From contig JAAOMT010000697.1 in NCBI GenBank assembly GCA_016748015.1, positions 62,001-126,000 on the forward strand: a stretch of 64,000 nucleotides of DNA, written 5' to 3'. This DNA is from Geosiphon pyriformis. Lineage: Eukaryota > Glomeromycota > Glomeromycetes > Archaeosporales > Geosiphonaceae. This document shows, in pieces, positions 32,019 to 43,960 of this stretch. The notes under the pieces were generated by a model, which did not search any database, was not told where the DNA came from, and saw nothing but the letters and a program-made list of their open reading frames with translations. Numbering within the stretch: the first letter of the stretch is position 1; each line of letters begins with the position of its first letter. The position numbers and the translations under genes are program-made.

Positions 32019-35000
32019 TAAGGTTTTAATTGAATTGAACTAAACCAAACCAATTTTTCAAAATAGATTTAATTTGAATTTAACATTAAATCTTTTTAAC
32101 AAGTCTGAATTCAGTTCAAGTCTAGTTCAAAGTTTATAAACTTGTTCAAATTTAATGAAATTAAAAAAAAAATATAACTTGTACTACTTGTTCATTAATC
32201 ATTATTTTGTTTAATTACTATAATTAATTAAAAAAATATATAAAACTATATATATATAACAACTTTATTTTTCAACTTATCAAAATAAATTCATTGTTAG
32301 CATTATCCAATATTATTGAAGATTTAAAATCCGAAATAACAGAATTTGATAACCCAAATAGTTTAAATATTTGGTAAATATAATTTTTAGAATAAAATAT
32401 AAAACTATTTTAATAAATTTAAGTAGACAAAAAACAAAAACTAAATATACAGTTTTAAAATATGTGTATAAACCATTTTTTTGTAAGACTATGGGTACTA
32501 CCAAACTTATATGGCACTATTTAGAGACTTTTTATTAAATAGTATATATTACAATAGAAGAATATTATAAAAAAAAGCAAAATATTTAGAAAGATTGTAA
32601 GTTAATTGAAAAAATGTTTTAACAGATAAGATTGCTATTTTTTTTTATGATTTTTGGCCAATTTAACTAAAAAACTGCTTTAGTCTTTTGTAGTAACTGC
32701 TATTAATCTTGATAATAAAAAACTTTATAATATAATTATTATTTGGTTTATTAACTACTAATAATTATTTCTTATAATAAAAGACTCTAAATTAATCAAA
32801 ATATTCTAATATTTGAATTTTACTTTTTAATCTGTTTGTGTCAATATAATTAAAAATAAAGTTATAAAACTCTATATCTTGGATAAACAAAAATTAAAAG
32901 TAAGCACAATTTTTATTATAAAATATTCTTTTTTTTACTTATACTTATAATATAATAGGCATACTTAAGTATTATCAAGTCCAAAATTTTCTTTATATCA
33001 GATCTTTGGATATCTTTTAATAATAAAGTCTTTGTTTCTGTTACTGCTTATTATATTAATAACAATTAGGATCTTTAATAAACAATAATTAATTTTAGAT
33101 TAATAAGTAAACAACATAATAAAATAAATATTGCAAACAGATTTTTTAAAATATTAAAAAATTATAGAATTACATCAAAAATATGTACATATATTTTTGC
33201 ATAAATTTGGATTAATTAATAACCAATAATAAAATCAGCATATTATACAGCATATTATAGTATCCATATTATTAAAAATTGTGTTTTTTTAATGTTGGCT
33301 TAAGTTGATTTTCATTATTATTTCAGAGCTAAATTTTTGGTATTAGTATTATCTAAGACTTAGAGTTATTATAATATTTATATTATTAAAAATTATGTTT
33401 TTTTAATGTTAGCTTAAATGGTTTTTATTATTGTCTTAAGCCAAATTTTCAGCCAAAAAAGTAAAAAAAAAAGTTATACTCATCTTTTTTTATATGAGTT
33501 TACTATTAATTTTATTAGTTATAACCTAATTTTTTTTAATAGTTTCTTGCTATTATCTTTGATAATACTGCAAATAATAATACTTTTATAAAAAAGTTAG
33601 TAAGAAAATTAAAACAAAAAAACATTTAATAGAACTCAAAAAACCTTTGATTTTAATGTTTTAATTATATTTTAAACTTGGCAGTACAAACAGTTCTAAA
33701 TGAAATAAAGAATAATGTTTTCAAGATATTTGTTAAAAACCCAAACCAAATATATTTACCTAAAATTTTTTTAATATAAACTTTGTATAAATTAAAAATT
33801 AAGGAACTTAACTCTGTAATTTGTATTTTGTCCCAATGTTTTGAGCTTTTTAAATGTGTCTATAATATATGTTAAATTAAATACCATAAATTTATTCTGA
33901 ATTGTTCTACTTAGTGGAATTTTATTTATAACATAATTAAAAATAAGTTATTTCTTAAATTAGCAAATTGTTTATTTTTGATTTCTGTATATTTTAAATA
34001 CAAAAATCTAACTATAAATTTATAAGCATTAAATACCTTTATTAACACTCATATTAATTTCTATCAATATGCTATTTTACATAATTAATAGGCTGTTTTT
34101 AATAAAATTGCTAAATTTCTTAAACTATTTAAAGATATTATGGTTAAAATATTAGCCAATTCAAATAATACTGCTTTTTTAATTATTTTTCTCTTTAATA
34201 TCATTCTTAATTACATTAAAAACATGGTTAATAATAATAAATTTGGTAAAATATTATAATCTTAATTGTATTTATTTAGTTATTTATTTAATATATTTAA
34301 TATTAAATCTATTATTTGTTATAGCAATTAGGGCAGCAAAAAGAAAGTTGGTTGAATATTACTCTAAAACAAATACAACTATAATGTTTTGTACTACATT
34401 GGAATCAAGAAAAAAATTTTATTATTTTACAAAAAGAGAATTTTTGGATGATAATATTAATAAAATAAAAGAATTATAAGTTATTAATTTATTTAAACAG
34501 TTTTATTTTTCAACTTTCACATGATAAATAAACTTTTAAAATGCATATTTTCTTTAAAATAAAGTACATACTGGACATTATACTAATATCAAATAACAGT
34601 TTTTTATTGAATAACAATTTTAATAATACTATAACATCAATCATATAATTTATATTAAAAGTAAACTTTGATAATAATAAAGAAGAAAAATTTAATAAAA
34701 TTGATCATTATATTTTTGAAAAATTGGCCAATAAAAAATAGATATAATGGCATAGTAAAAGATATATTACAAAAAATATTTATCTAAATTAACATTTTAT
34801 TAATAATTTAATATTTAAGTATATTAAACACAATTTTCTTGTCTTGTATATATGGTTTGTAATTATTTGGCAATTTAAAAATTATCTGTTGCTTCTAAAT
34901 ATGTCTTTTCTGCAGGTAAAAATATAATTACAAATATGAGGTTTTGCTTAATAACTAAAATTATAAGAGTAATACAGTGTTTTTAATCATAAATATAAAG

Positions 35001-35253
35001 ATTATTAAAAAAAAAATCAAATAATAATATAGAATAATATAATGTTTTTAATAATTAAACTTAAACATGTTCATAAACTTTAAACCAAACTTGAACCAGA
35101 CTTGTTGCATGTATTTGGATTCAGTTCAAGTTTGGTAATTTTAAGTCTGATTCAATTTTGAGTTTAAAATTTACCAAATTTTTTGTTCAATTTCAATTTA
35201 ATTCAATAATTTAATTGAATTCAAACTGAATTAAACCAAATATTAAAACTTTA
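32019..35253 (+). mobile_element. hAT DNA transposon in LINE-B
   Basis: The element is 3.2 kb, flanked by 8-bp duplications ataataat (32011-32018) and ataatagt (35254-35261), 7 of 8 matching. The ends are related inverted sequences: left taaggttttaat, right reversed taaagttttaat. Within about 200 bp of each end there are inverted copies of a ttcaagtctggttcaaagttt-like segment. LINE-B similarity stops and resumes at the edges. Eight-bp duplication plus a hAT-type transposase identify the superfamily. The exact ends could be off by a few bases because of AT decay. Confidence 0.78.
32290..34990 (+). pseudogene. hAT transposase (degraded)
   Basis: Fragments in plus-strand frames show a BED-finger-like MGTTKLIWHYLET near 32490-32525, then the conserved central block RSLDIF, NNKVFVSVTAYYINNN (about 33000-33065). 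Near the end comes the dimerisation-domain signature FSAGKNIITNMRFCL (about 34900-34960). The order BED finger, RNase H-like core, hATC is that of hAT transposases. A 78-codon open piece (34243-34479) lies in the C-terminal half. Stops and frameshifts are too many for activity. Confidence 0.72.
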
Positions 35254-35303
35254 ATAATAGTAGACTCTGTGAATATAACTTTCTCTAAATATTGGTTTAG
35301 TGA

Positions 35304-36279
35304 TATTACAGATGATTATTTGGGATCTCAAAGCAAATAACAAACCCATAACTTGGTGCTCAATTGATATAATACTGTTGGTAATATTTGAAGGTTTTCA
35401 TAATCTGAAGGTTTTGATTGAGTTCTTTGTATAATGAACAGAGATTTGATGGTGTGTAATTCTTTAATGATAAGTTTCTTAATTTCTGTCTTCAGCTTAG
35501 TGGCCAGTTTATTCTGACAGTCATGCCCTTCTGATAAGCTATCTGTTAATATATATATAATTCTATCCTTATTTCTGGGTCTTTTACCAGGCTATCCATG
35601 ACATTAATAACTCAGTGCTTTTATTTTTTAATCAATTAGTCAACAACAAGAAATAATAATAAAAAATAATAAAAAATAAAGAAATAAGCCAAGGCAATAA
35701 ATATTAGTATTCTGTCAATAGCTGTAATCAAGAGCTATTGTTTCAGTGTGGTTAAGTGTTGGATTTTATCAACATGAAGTGTTAATAAATGAAAGAGTAA
35801 GTAGATTCTCAAACAAATGACAATAACATAGATTTGAAGAATTAAAGAAATATTTTATTTATATAATTCTATTTTAGTTAATAACAACTATTCTTGAAAT
35901 AAGAGTTAATAAATAGAAAAGAAAAGAGATTGTTTTAAATTAATAAAACTCTATTGAATTCTCTAAGAATTCTTGAATTCTTCTGGAATTACTTTTTTTA
36001 CTTTTAACACTCTTGCTATATATATATAATTTATGTTATATAAGATTCTGCATATTCGTGAACAATGTGTCATGATTTCTCAAACAATGCTTATATTGCT
36101 GAACAATGTGCCTGTAATTTCTGACAATGTGTTCATTGCTAAACAATGTGTCATAATTCTTTGACAATGCTTCATATTGTTGAGCAATATGCTCACATGC
36201 TAAATACTATTTTCTTATTGGTCTATTTTCTCTATCTGTTTTTCCTACTATTTTTTTGTATTTTTTTTTATGAATAATA
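35304..36279 (-). mobile_element. Solo Gy1-related LTR with exact GTGA duplication
   Basis: This 976-bp minus-orientation LTR begins on the plus strand tattacagatgattattt and ends ttatgaataata. The exact 4-bp duplications gtga are at 35300-35303 and 36280-36283. Its downstream half matches Gy1 LTRs (caagagctattgtttcag, cttttaccaggctatcc, and a reversed KPSD/IIQRTQ-coding stretch). In place of the GGAATTCC block it has repeats of an acaatgtg motif (about 36060-36200), so it defines an LTR subfamily. Confidence 0.88.
36055..36205 (-). repeat. ACAATGTG-type repeats in Gy1-related LTR
   Basis: Six or so units around gaacaatgtg or gacaatgtg/gacaatgct alternate with short AT spacers (period about 20-27 bp). 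The same type of block, AT-shifted to caatatatt and aatatgctc, occurs in the LTR at 59590-59710. Gy1-a carries GGAATTCC repeats in the corresponding place. Confidence 0.7.
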
Positions 36280-36959
36280 GTGAGTTTAAGTGTTCAAAAA
36301 ATAAGCAATTGTCAAAATTTTTTGGACTAAAATTGCTAATTACCAAAATTGTAAAAACATTAAGTTCAGATAATAAATTTGAATATGATTGTTTTTTTAA
36401 AAAATAGTCAATAATTGATGGCAAAAAGACTTTTAAGATTGGTATTATGGTTCAAGATGGCACAAATTTAATAAATGTTTTTAAACATTTGTTATTAATT
36501 AAAAAAAAGTATAGAAAGTTCAAGTACTATAAATTAAAAATAACTTAAAATACAATTATCAAGAAAATAATTAAAGATCAAATAGAAAATTTTAGTTTTG
36601 ACAAAAAAACCATAATAAAAAGTGTTTTAAAATAATTTTTTTATAAGATAGTTCTGAATTATTTAATAATTAAAAAGAAGTTGGTTTTAATATTAAATAA
36701 GATAAAGCTTAAAGTTAATAAGATTATGGTAAATTAAACAAAAAAATAAAAAATGCTTTTAGTGCTATCTAGCATGTAATTTTATCAATATGTGTTATTA
36801 AGCTATATAAAAAAAAATATGTTTTTTGAAGTAATATATAAGATTAATATACATAAATTGGTTTTGATAATTAATAATTTGCTTAATAACAAAGCTGTTA
36901 ATTTGTTTAAAATATTAAATAAACTTTAAAAACATTGTGGTAATAAAATAATAAGATGG
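36280..36959 (+). pseudogene. LINE-B linker and start of RT
   Basis: It resumes directly after the solo LTR with homology to LINE-A 23070 onward (FGLKLLITKIVKTLSSDN-type reading), then the start of RT (VILINNLLNNKAVNLF-like, 36865-36915; compare LVINKLSDDKAAGLS in LINE-A). It is cut by Gy2 at 36960. Confidence 0.72.
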
Positions 36960-37872
36960 TGTTACAAGTGAACTTAGTGGGATATGATGGTAACATTTGG
37001 TGCTTTATTTTTTTGTCTTTTAAAATCATCTGTTTTTTCTGCAATGTCAGTGTTATCAGTCTCTGAAGGTCTATTCCTGGATGTGAATTCACCCATTGAG
37101 TTTTTTGATTATAAGGCACAGAGTTTGTCTTTCATCAATTACAACATTTTCCATAATTGTAAACTTTCTTCTCCATACTAATAAGTGCAGTTATTAGGAT
37201 TCAGCATTGTTTTTTTGCTTTTCTGGTAAGCTACCAAAATAATGTTAATATTTAAAACTTAGGGAAAGCTTCCTTCTTTTACCAGACTATCACAAAGTCT
37301 ATTTCAAGACAGTCAATTTTTCTTATGTTGCTGCTTCCAAAAAAAAAAGAAAAAAAAAAAAAATTTAGTTCCCATCAATTACCATAATCAAAAGCAATTG
37401 GTCCAAATTGTTAAAGATTCGAGGCATTTATGCTAATGGCATCTGTCCCAGAACAAAGGTAAGAAATACTGATTTTAATTTTAATTAAAATCTGTAAAAT
37501 TGAAGAACATGAATTAGTAAATTGGATTTTGTGTTTTTGATAATTATTGTATTTCAGACTATAAATATCTGATAAGTAAAATACAAAGTAAAATTTATTT
37601 TTCATTAACTGACTAATTAACTTTTTAACTTCTACAACTACTTGCTTTTATACATTCTTTTGGTTTTACAAGATTGCTTTTAATTGCTTTACTATTGCTA
37701 GCTATTGCTCGTTATTGTTAACTATTGCTTGTTATTGCTAGCTATTGCTTGCATTTGTTAGCTATTGCTCGTGTTTGTTATGTGTTACCTCAAGTTGTAC
37801 TGTGTTTTTCTTGTCATGTTTTTTTGTCACATTTTTCCATAGCTTTTTTTTGGTTTTTCTACTTGGGTAATA
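36960..37872 (-). repeat. Gy2 3' LTR
   Basis: The LTR is 913 bp; on the plus strand it starts tgttacaagtg and ends cttgggtaata. It aligns with 45935-46860 over its whole length. It contains a purine run (37330-37362) and a tandem repeat block (37681-37790). Confidence 0.92.
37681..37790. repeat. Gy2 LTR tandem repeats (GCTATTGCTYGTTATTGTTA)
   Basis: About six units of roughly 13-20 bp are built from gctattgctcgt and gctattgcttgt with ttattgtta or tttgtta spacers. The same array is at about 46665-46770 in the other LTR. Its position in U3 suggests a regulatory role. Confidence 0.8.
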
Positions 37873-37875
37873 TTA

Positions 37876-38640
37876 TCTCTCTCTTTTTAAAATTGAGTTT
37901 CTGCGAAATCATCTATTTCAGCCAAATTTGTGTTTTCCATAAAGAACTCGAATGTTGCCTTCAGTATTGCTTTTTGTAGAACTTCAAATTGGGTGTTTGT
38001 TATCTGTCCTATGTTGTTAACTGTGATAGTTTTCAGAGTTTCATCTAGTAGTACTGTTGGACAGTGTTTAAATGCTGAATATAGTCAGTATGTTGCTTTG
38101 TAATATAAGTTTAAGTTGTTACTTTTCACAAATTTTTCTACTTGTTTTTAGGCTTCTTTGTTGATTATTCAACAGTTGAGATTTTTGTGTGGGCTATTTA
38201 ATCTTAATTGTAATCCAATTTTAAATAGCCAATAGATAAGTGGGAGTTTTTTTTTCCATATCTTTGCATTTTCAGATGTCCATTCTCCTGTTACCAGCTC
38301 TGGTGTTTGCCTGTTCAGACCCTTTCTTATTTCCTCAATCCTTACCCAACACAGTTCTATTTCTGTCACCTTTCTCTTCTCCTTAGCTATGTTGGGTCTT
38401 ATCCATGCCATATTCCTTTTTCTTCTTCTTTTGTAAGAAGAGGTTTGCTTATAAGAATGGGACAGCTTAGTTCTAGTTGAACTTTCATTCACCCCTTTTT
38501 TGCTCTTATCCCTGTAATATATCTCTTTTTTATCAATTGTGATTTCTATTTGAACAGAAGATTGTTGAATTGTATCAAACAGTTGTTTTGAAAGTTGTAG
38601 AATTTGATCTAAAAGGTCCATGTTGAAAAGATTTTATTAT
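37876..38640 (-). pseudogene. Unrecognised C-terminal domain after integrase (Gy2)
   Basis: The minus strand reads about 250 residues with only a few stops (TGA and TAA near 38100-38180). A 150-codon open stretch (38621-38169) starts MDLLDQILQLSKQLFDTIQQ. It ends with QITNTQFEVLQKAILKATFE and ETQF plus stop, next to the polypurine tract. Alignment with the Gy1 domain is visible by eye: LSKQLFDTIQQ with LAQQLFQLIQH, IEITIDKKEIYYRD with MEITINQQTIQYQD, KQVEKFVKSNNL with QQLEHFVGKNNL, QITNTQFEVLQ with KITNAQFEELQ. There is a basic patch (KRRRKRN) in the middle. Function unknown. Confidence 0.75.
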
Positions 38641-38779
38641 TTTCTTATTGTTTTTTTGAGTGGTATATATACTTGAATTTCCCAATTTAATTTTTTACAT
38701 GTTGCCTACATTTTGATAATAATAATTGGTTTCAGATCTCATGGTATATCTTCTGGTCTAATTAATAGAATTTGTGTTT

Positions 38780-39990
38780 CTAGTTGATGTACTGATGACA
38801 ATAATTGTTGTTTTACATGATAAATTTTTAATTAATTTCCATGAGCTACTTTCTTTAAAATTCTGTCTTCCAATCATAATTTGTAAGCTCTATTTTTTAA
38901 AGCTTCATAAATGTGGAATGGGCCATCCCACTTTGGGTCAAACTTTCCACTCCATTGTTTCTCTGTTTTTGTACAATATAACAGTACTTGGTCTTCAATC
39001 TTAAATTCCATTGATTGTTTAAGTAGGCAATCATCATGTCTTTCTTTTTGTCATTCTTGAGCATTACTGATATTGTCAACTGCTGTTCTATGATTGTTTT
39101 CTAATGTTTCTATTAGCTGGTACATTTTTTGGCATAAAATAGCTTCAAAATTTTTTTTATTGATAGTTTCTGTTGGGTAGGATGCTATTTTTCATTCAAT
39201 AAGTAGCATTGCTTTTTTTCCATAAACTAATTCAAATGGTATAAACTGTGTCATATTTTGCTTTAATGTTTGATATGCAAAGAGTACTGAAGATATAAAT
39301 AAGTCCCATTTTTGTTTGTTTTCATAACTTATTTTTGCTAATGCTTTACATAATGTCCTGTTAAATCATTCTACTAGACCATTTGTTTATGGGTAATATG
39401 ATGATGATAGAGGTTGTTTTATATTAAATTGTTGACACAATTCAGTTAACATAGTATTGACAAAATGTATTCTTTGGTCTGATAACAATTTTTTCAGACA
39501 TTCATGTCTGCATATTAGATCTTGGTATATAAATTCAGCTACTGTTTTGACATTAGCTACTTGGATTGCTTTGGCTTTTGGCTATTTTGTAAGATAGTCT
39601 ACAGCTATTACAATGTAACAATTTTCTTTGGATGTAATTAAGAGAAGACCAACCAAATCAATTCCAATTCTATCAAATAGATTTCTAACTAGAATAGGTT
39701 AAAGTAGTTCTGTTATTCTGGCTTCTCTTTTTTGCTGGCATGAGTCACAATTGAGAATATACTTGAAAATATTCTTATACATCATAGGCCAATAGTATAA
39801 ATTTGTTGTTCTTTCCAAAATCATGTCTTTGTTGAAGTGTTCTGCAGTTGGGTCAAAATGCATACTATATAATATAGCTTTTTTTTCACTGTTCTTGATC
39901 AATCATTGTGGAGTGGTGTGGTTTTGTTATATTGATAATAGAGTTAGTCATTTTAAATAAAGTAATTTCACGCTTATTTCTATATGATAT
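38780..39990 (-). pseudogene. Gy2 integrase
   Basis: The minus-strand frame starts around MHFDPTAEHFNKDM with CDSCQQ (HHCC zinc domain). Then come RIGIDLVG (first catalytic D), LSDQRIHFVN (second D; the usual Gly is Arg) and NGLVE-stop-FNR (E kept, followed by a stop at a former Arg). The C-terminal part (MEFKIEDQVLLYC, KFDPKWDGPFHI) mirrors Gy1. Stops: near 39660, 39585, 39390 and 39050. Confidence 0.85.
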
Positions 39991-40039
39991 TTTGTTTCTG
40001 TTGAGATAAAATCTTCTTGAAATGTAGTATCAATAGGTA

Positions 40040-41470
40040 CTAATATAATTGCTGAAAAGTAAGTGTGTTCATGAGTCCAAGATTAGGTTTGTAGCATCCT
40101 TGACAAGCTGTCAGTATTGGTGTTTTTAAATCCTTCTTTGTAATGAACTTTGAGTGAAAATTGTTGTAGATAAGTACTCCATCTTGCATATTTTTCTTCC
40201 AGCTGTAGATTATTGAGTAACCAAATGAGTCCCTTATAATTGGCATATAGGTCAAATAATTGCTTAAAATAGTGTTTCCATGTTTGTATGGTCCAATAAA
40301 TGGCAAAGCATTCCAAATCCATTGTATTATATATTTTTTCTGCTGGGCTAGTACTACAACTGGCATAGGCAATTAGATGTTCTCTTCTGTCTGGTTTTAT
40401 TTGTAATAATACAGCTCCTAGTGCATTTTTTGATGCATCTGTAGTAACAATGAACCATTTGGTGAAGTTGGAATAAATCAGTATTGGAGATGTGATTAAT
40501 CACTGTTTAAGATAGTCAAAGGCCTTTTGTTGTTCTTTTTTTTACAGGTACAGCACATATTTGGACAACAAGAGATAAAGAGGTTTTGTGATAGTTGAGA
40601 ATCCTTTGATGAATTGGCAGTAGTATTTAGCCAATCCTAAAAATCTTCGTAGCTCTCATAGGTTAATTGGGACTGAAAAATTTTTGATTTTTTTGATTTT
40701 GTCTGAGTTGAGTTTTACTCTGTCTTTGCCAATCACATGTCCTAAGAATTTCAGTTCAGTTTTCCCAAAGAAGCATTTATCAGAGTTGAGTTTCAATCTG
40801 ACATTTTGAAGGCATTCAAAGACTTGTTGCAGGTAAAGCAAATGTTCATCAAATGTTTCCAAGAAAACATTGGTGTTGTTCAAGTATACTATGACTGATT
40901 TTTACAAAATTCCTTTATACACAACATCTATAAGATGTTGGAAAGTAGTGGGAGCATTGCACAGTCCAAAAAACATTACATTGAATTCAAAATTTCTATC
41001 TCAGGTGGTAAATGCTGTTTTCTTTTTGTTTTTTAGGTCTATTTCGACTTGTCAATATCTACTGGCTAGATCTAGGAACAAAAACCATTTCTTTTTTCCT
41101 AAGTTGTCTAGGATTTTTGGATAAGAAAAATGGGATAGCTATCTCCTCAGGTAATGTTATTTAATTTCTGGTAATCCACACAGAATTGTACTTTTCTGTT
41201 CTTCTTTGTAATTAAGACTACTGGAAAGGACTAAGGGCTTAATGATTCTTTAATCAGTCTGTTGTTAAGCATTCATTGTACTTCCTGTTTAATCAGATTA
41301 TCACCAGATGAGGGTATTTGGTAAGCTTGCTGCTTAATAGGTTAAGCATCTCCAGTGTCAATCTGGTGTTTCACAATGTTGGTGTGTTTGAACTCGTTTT
41401 TGCTGACAAAGACATCAGCATATTGGTTTAATAGAATCTTAAGTTGTATTTGCTGTAAAGTGCTTAAGTT
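40040..41470 (-). pseudogene. Gy2 reverse transcriptase and RNase H
   Basis: RT motifs on the minus strand are IKQQAYQIP, FCVDYQKLN, FLFLDLASRY, FGLCNAPTTFQ, and the catalytic box YLNN (40875-40886), with both Asp of YLDD changed to Asn. Next is LKFLGHVIGKDRV and the thumb (ELRRFLGLANYYCQF). RNase H has TTDASKNALGAVLLQ, MDLECFAIYWTI and LYANYKGL, where the D of YTDHK is Asn. It ends around TDSLSRM (40095). Several stops fit C-to-T or G-to-A changes. Inactive. Confidence 0.9.
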
Positions 41471-42439
41471 TCCCAAATTGAGTTTATTGATTTCTTTTGG
41501 TGTGAATAAGTAACTTTTCTTTGGCAGATTCTATACTTGTGAGGTAATATCACAGAACAAGAACAATTGAGCAAAATCTGAAATAGACTGGGGTTTTTCT
41601 GAATTCTGAATATCTGAAGATATGGAACCAATGAGGGTTTTTTCAGAAATTTTGATAACATTTTCAATCAGATTGTGGATGGGAATTTTAAAATGTTTAT
41701 AAGCTTTGATTGGTAAGTACAGGTTAGCAACATTAACTAACGAGCAGATCTCAGGATTGGCCTCAAAGACTAGTGCTTGGTTCTGAATCCTTCAGTCGAC
41801 CTTGAAAATGTACTGTCAATAAGAAGGAATGAAAATAATGGTGTCAGTGTAAATAAGATCTATCTGGTTACTACTCTTCTCCATAAAATTGACCATTACA
41901 TTTTTTTTTCCACTTAAGCCAAACCCATTGATTCCTTAGGCAGTAAGGCCTAATTCTTCTTAAGTGGTAACTGGAACTAGTTGGGGTATTTTAACTAAAA
42001 GTAGGAAGATGGCTTGGGTGATCTTTTCATGGAATTTGATTTTATAGGGCTTGTCTGAATTGTTCTGTAGCATTATGATGATGTTTCCCATATATCCAGC
42101 ATCAATAATTCCTCTTTTTACATCAATTTTTTTCTTTGCAAGGCTTGATTTAGATGCTACTTGTACCATGGTGCTAACAGGAATTTCTAATACTATTTTG
42201 AAATCTATTTTTACCAGAGAATATGGTGCCATAACTATGGGTGATTGTCCAGGGTATCTTAAGTTAAAACCTGTATTGGTCTCATGTGTTTTTTCTGGGC
42301 ATATTCTTTCATTGTTGTTACTATACTATTTTAATTCTAATTCTTTAGTAAGGTCAGAATATGCGAGGTATTGTTCTATTTTGGTAATCTAATTTGGCTT
42401 TTAAAATAACATGTCTCTGGCAAGTAATTCTTCTTCTTT
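41471..42439 (-). pseudogene. Gy2 dUTPase domain and linker
   Basis: Reading leftward from about 42290, motif 1 is NTGFNLRYPG, from DAGxDL with both Asp positions changed to Asn. Motif 2 is ASKSSLAKKKI, motif 3 is RGIIDAGYMGN, motif 4 is KITQAIFLLL and motif 5 is GINGFGLSGK (about 41905-41955). The order and spacing match Gy1. A linker comparable to Gy1 9091-9560 follows, with FKIPIHN and SISDFAQL aligning to Gy1 IKIPIYN and SISDFPQL. Catalysis is unlikely with motif 1 lost. Confidence 0.8.
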
Positions 42440-43187
42440 CTTGGGCTCAGGTAATTTGGTGATTGGGTATAGGATTCTGGGAGACAGATTGAACATAAAA
42501 TCACATTCATTACAATATTAGAAGTAGCAAGGAATTAAGCAATGATTGCATAGTTTGGTATTTAGATCAACTAGCCACTGTTTTTGCTCTTCTTGGGTTG
42601 GGACCAATTCTTAATATTGGTTCTGAAATGCATTGGGGTCATCTGTGACAAAATCATCCATGAGGTAGTCAGGTTTATTATATTCAGGTATTCAAAGGTT
42701 GTTCTTAATTTCTCATATTTCTTCGGGCATAGTGCTTTCGGCTTTAGTGCTTGTTATTCTTCAGATTTTGTAATCATCATGTGGATAACTGTCCAGCCTA
42801 TTGAGTGCTTGTTTCCAAGTGTCTTTAATGAGGGTTTCCTTTCATACTCAATCATTGATTAATATGATGTACTGACAAGTCTTGTCACATGTTTCTTTTT
42901 TACTAGGCACATTATTCTAAAGTCCTTCATTGGGCAGAATCTTGTTACATGTGAAACATGGCATGTTGTCTCACTTGTCTTGTTATTTTGGTTGTCCAAA
43001 TATTTTCAGTAAACAAAATCTGCAGTAGTATTTGGTAGCAGTGGACCATTCTTTGTTGTCTCTGATACATGTGCCTATAATAGATAGCTTCTTTTCACAA
43101 TCGACACATATTAGTCTTGGAGATTGGTAAAATAGATTTTTTTGGTCCAAGGTTACATATCCTAGTGATAACAATTGGGATTCTTCT
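42440..43187 (-). pseudogene. Gy2 Cys-rich CxxC segment
   Basis: The minus strand shows LICVDCEKKL (about 43080-43110), YYCRFCLLKIFGQPK (about 42985-43030), a CFTCNKILPNEGL-type pair (about 42915-42960), and CNHCLIPCYF with YCNECDF (about 42490-42555). These line up with Gy1 ICINCGKK, YCYLCLLERFG, CLACGKTLLDEG and CQHCLILC/YCNEC, so the CxxC pattern is conserved between families. Putative zinc-binding; function unknown. Confidence 0.65.
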
Positions 43188-43960
43188 TCAGCTCTGTCTT
43201 TTCCTTTTTTTTTCAGGTTGGTGATAGGGGTAGTTCAGTTCAATAATTGTCTGCTCATAAAACCTAATAGATCTTAATAGTTGGTAGTAGTGATGTGTCT
43301 TCAAATTCAATAAGGGGTTTCTTGATATGTTGGGTTTTAAAGTGTCCACACATAGCTGGGACTCAGACATGCTGTCTGTTGAATGTAAGTTAAAGTTTTT
43401 GGGTATTTTAGTCAAGGGTAGCATTGGTTTTTAACAACTAATCATTTTCTACTAAAGCTTGATATTGAGTAGCTTCCATAACAAGTACTTTGGTAGGAAT
43501 CTGGATTCCATTAATCTTGAAGAGAAAGTTTTTAATTTCTCCTATTGGGGTTTTTGTGTTTCCATTCGCTGTAATAATTTGGACAGTAGTAGTATAGTCT
43601 ACTCAGTAACTTAGTTGGTCTATAAGCTGCTTTGTAATTATGCTACTGGCTGATCTGCTATTCAGGATTAATTTAATGTCTATTCCTTCAACTCTGACAT
43701 CAGTATATAGGGCCATTATTGGTTTATCCTGATTGATGACTGCTCCACTAAAAAGGCTATGAGTGTTCAAATTATTGATGTCAAAAAGAAATATGGTGGC
43801 TAGAGTGGTGTTCTTGGTAATAGTAGCTGGTAGGATATTGCTTTTTGTTTGCTTAAAAGGTTGGGAGATTTGTTCTACATCCCTTCTTTCCATAGGTGTA
43901 GATTTATTAAAATCCTGGTTTTCCATGAAACTGAAATAGGAAACTTGATTCAAGTATCCA
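43188..43960 (-). pseudogene. Gy2 aspartic protease
   Basis: The minus strand has IKLILNSRSASSIITKQLID near 43620-43680: catalytic DSGS is changed to NSRS, consistent with two G-to-A changes. KVLVMEATQYQALVENDWL and the AMCGHFKT block follow, as in Gy1. Inactive. Confidence 0.82.

Noticed and set aside
37330-37362. A/G-rich run as a second polypurine tract
   Set aside because: It lies inside the LTR and is an A-run microsatellite present in both LTRs; the functional tract is next to 37873.
37725-37979. 84-codon plus-strand frame in Gy2 3' LTR
   Set aside because: It crosses the LTR/internal boundary antisense to Pol and comes from the gctattgct tandem repeat.
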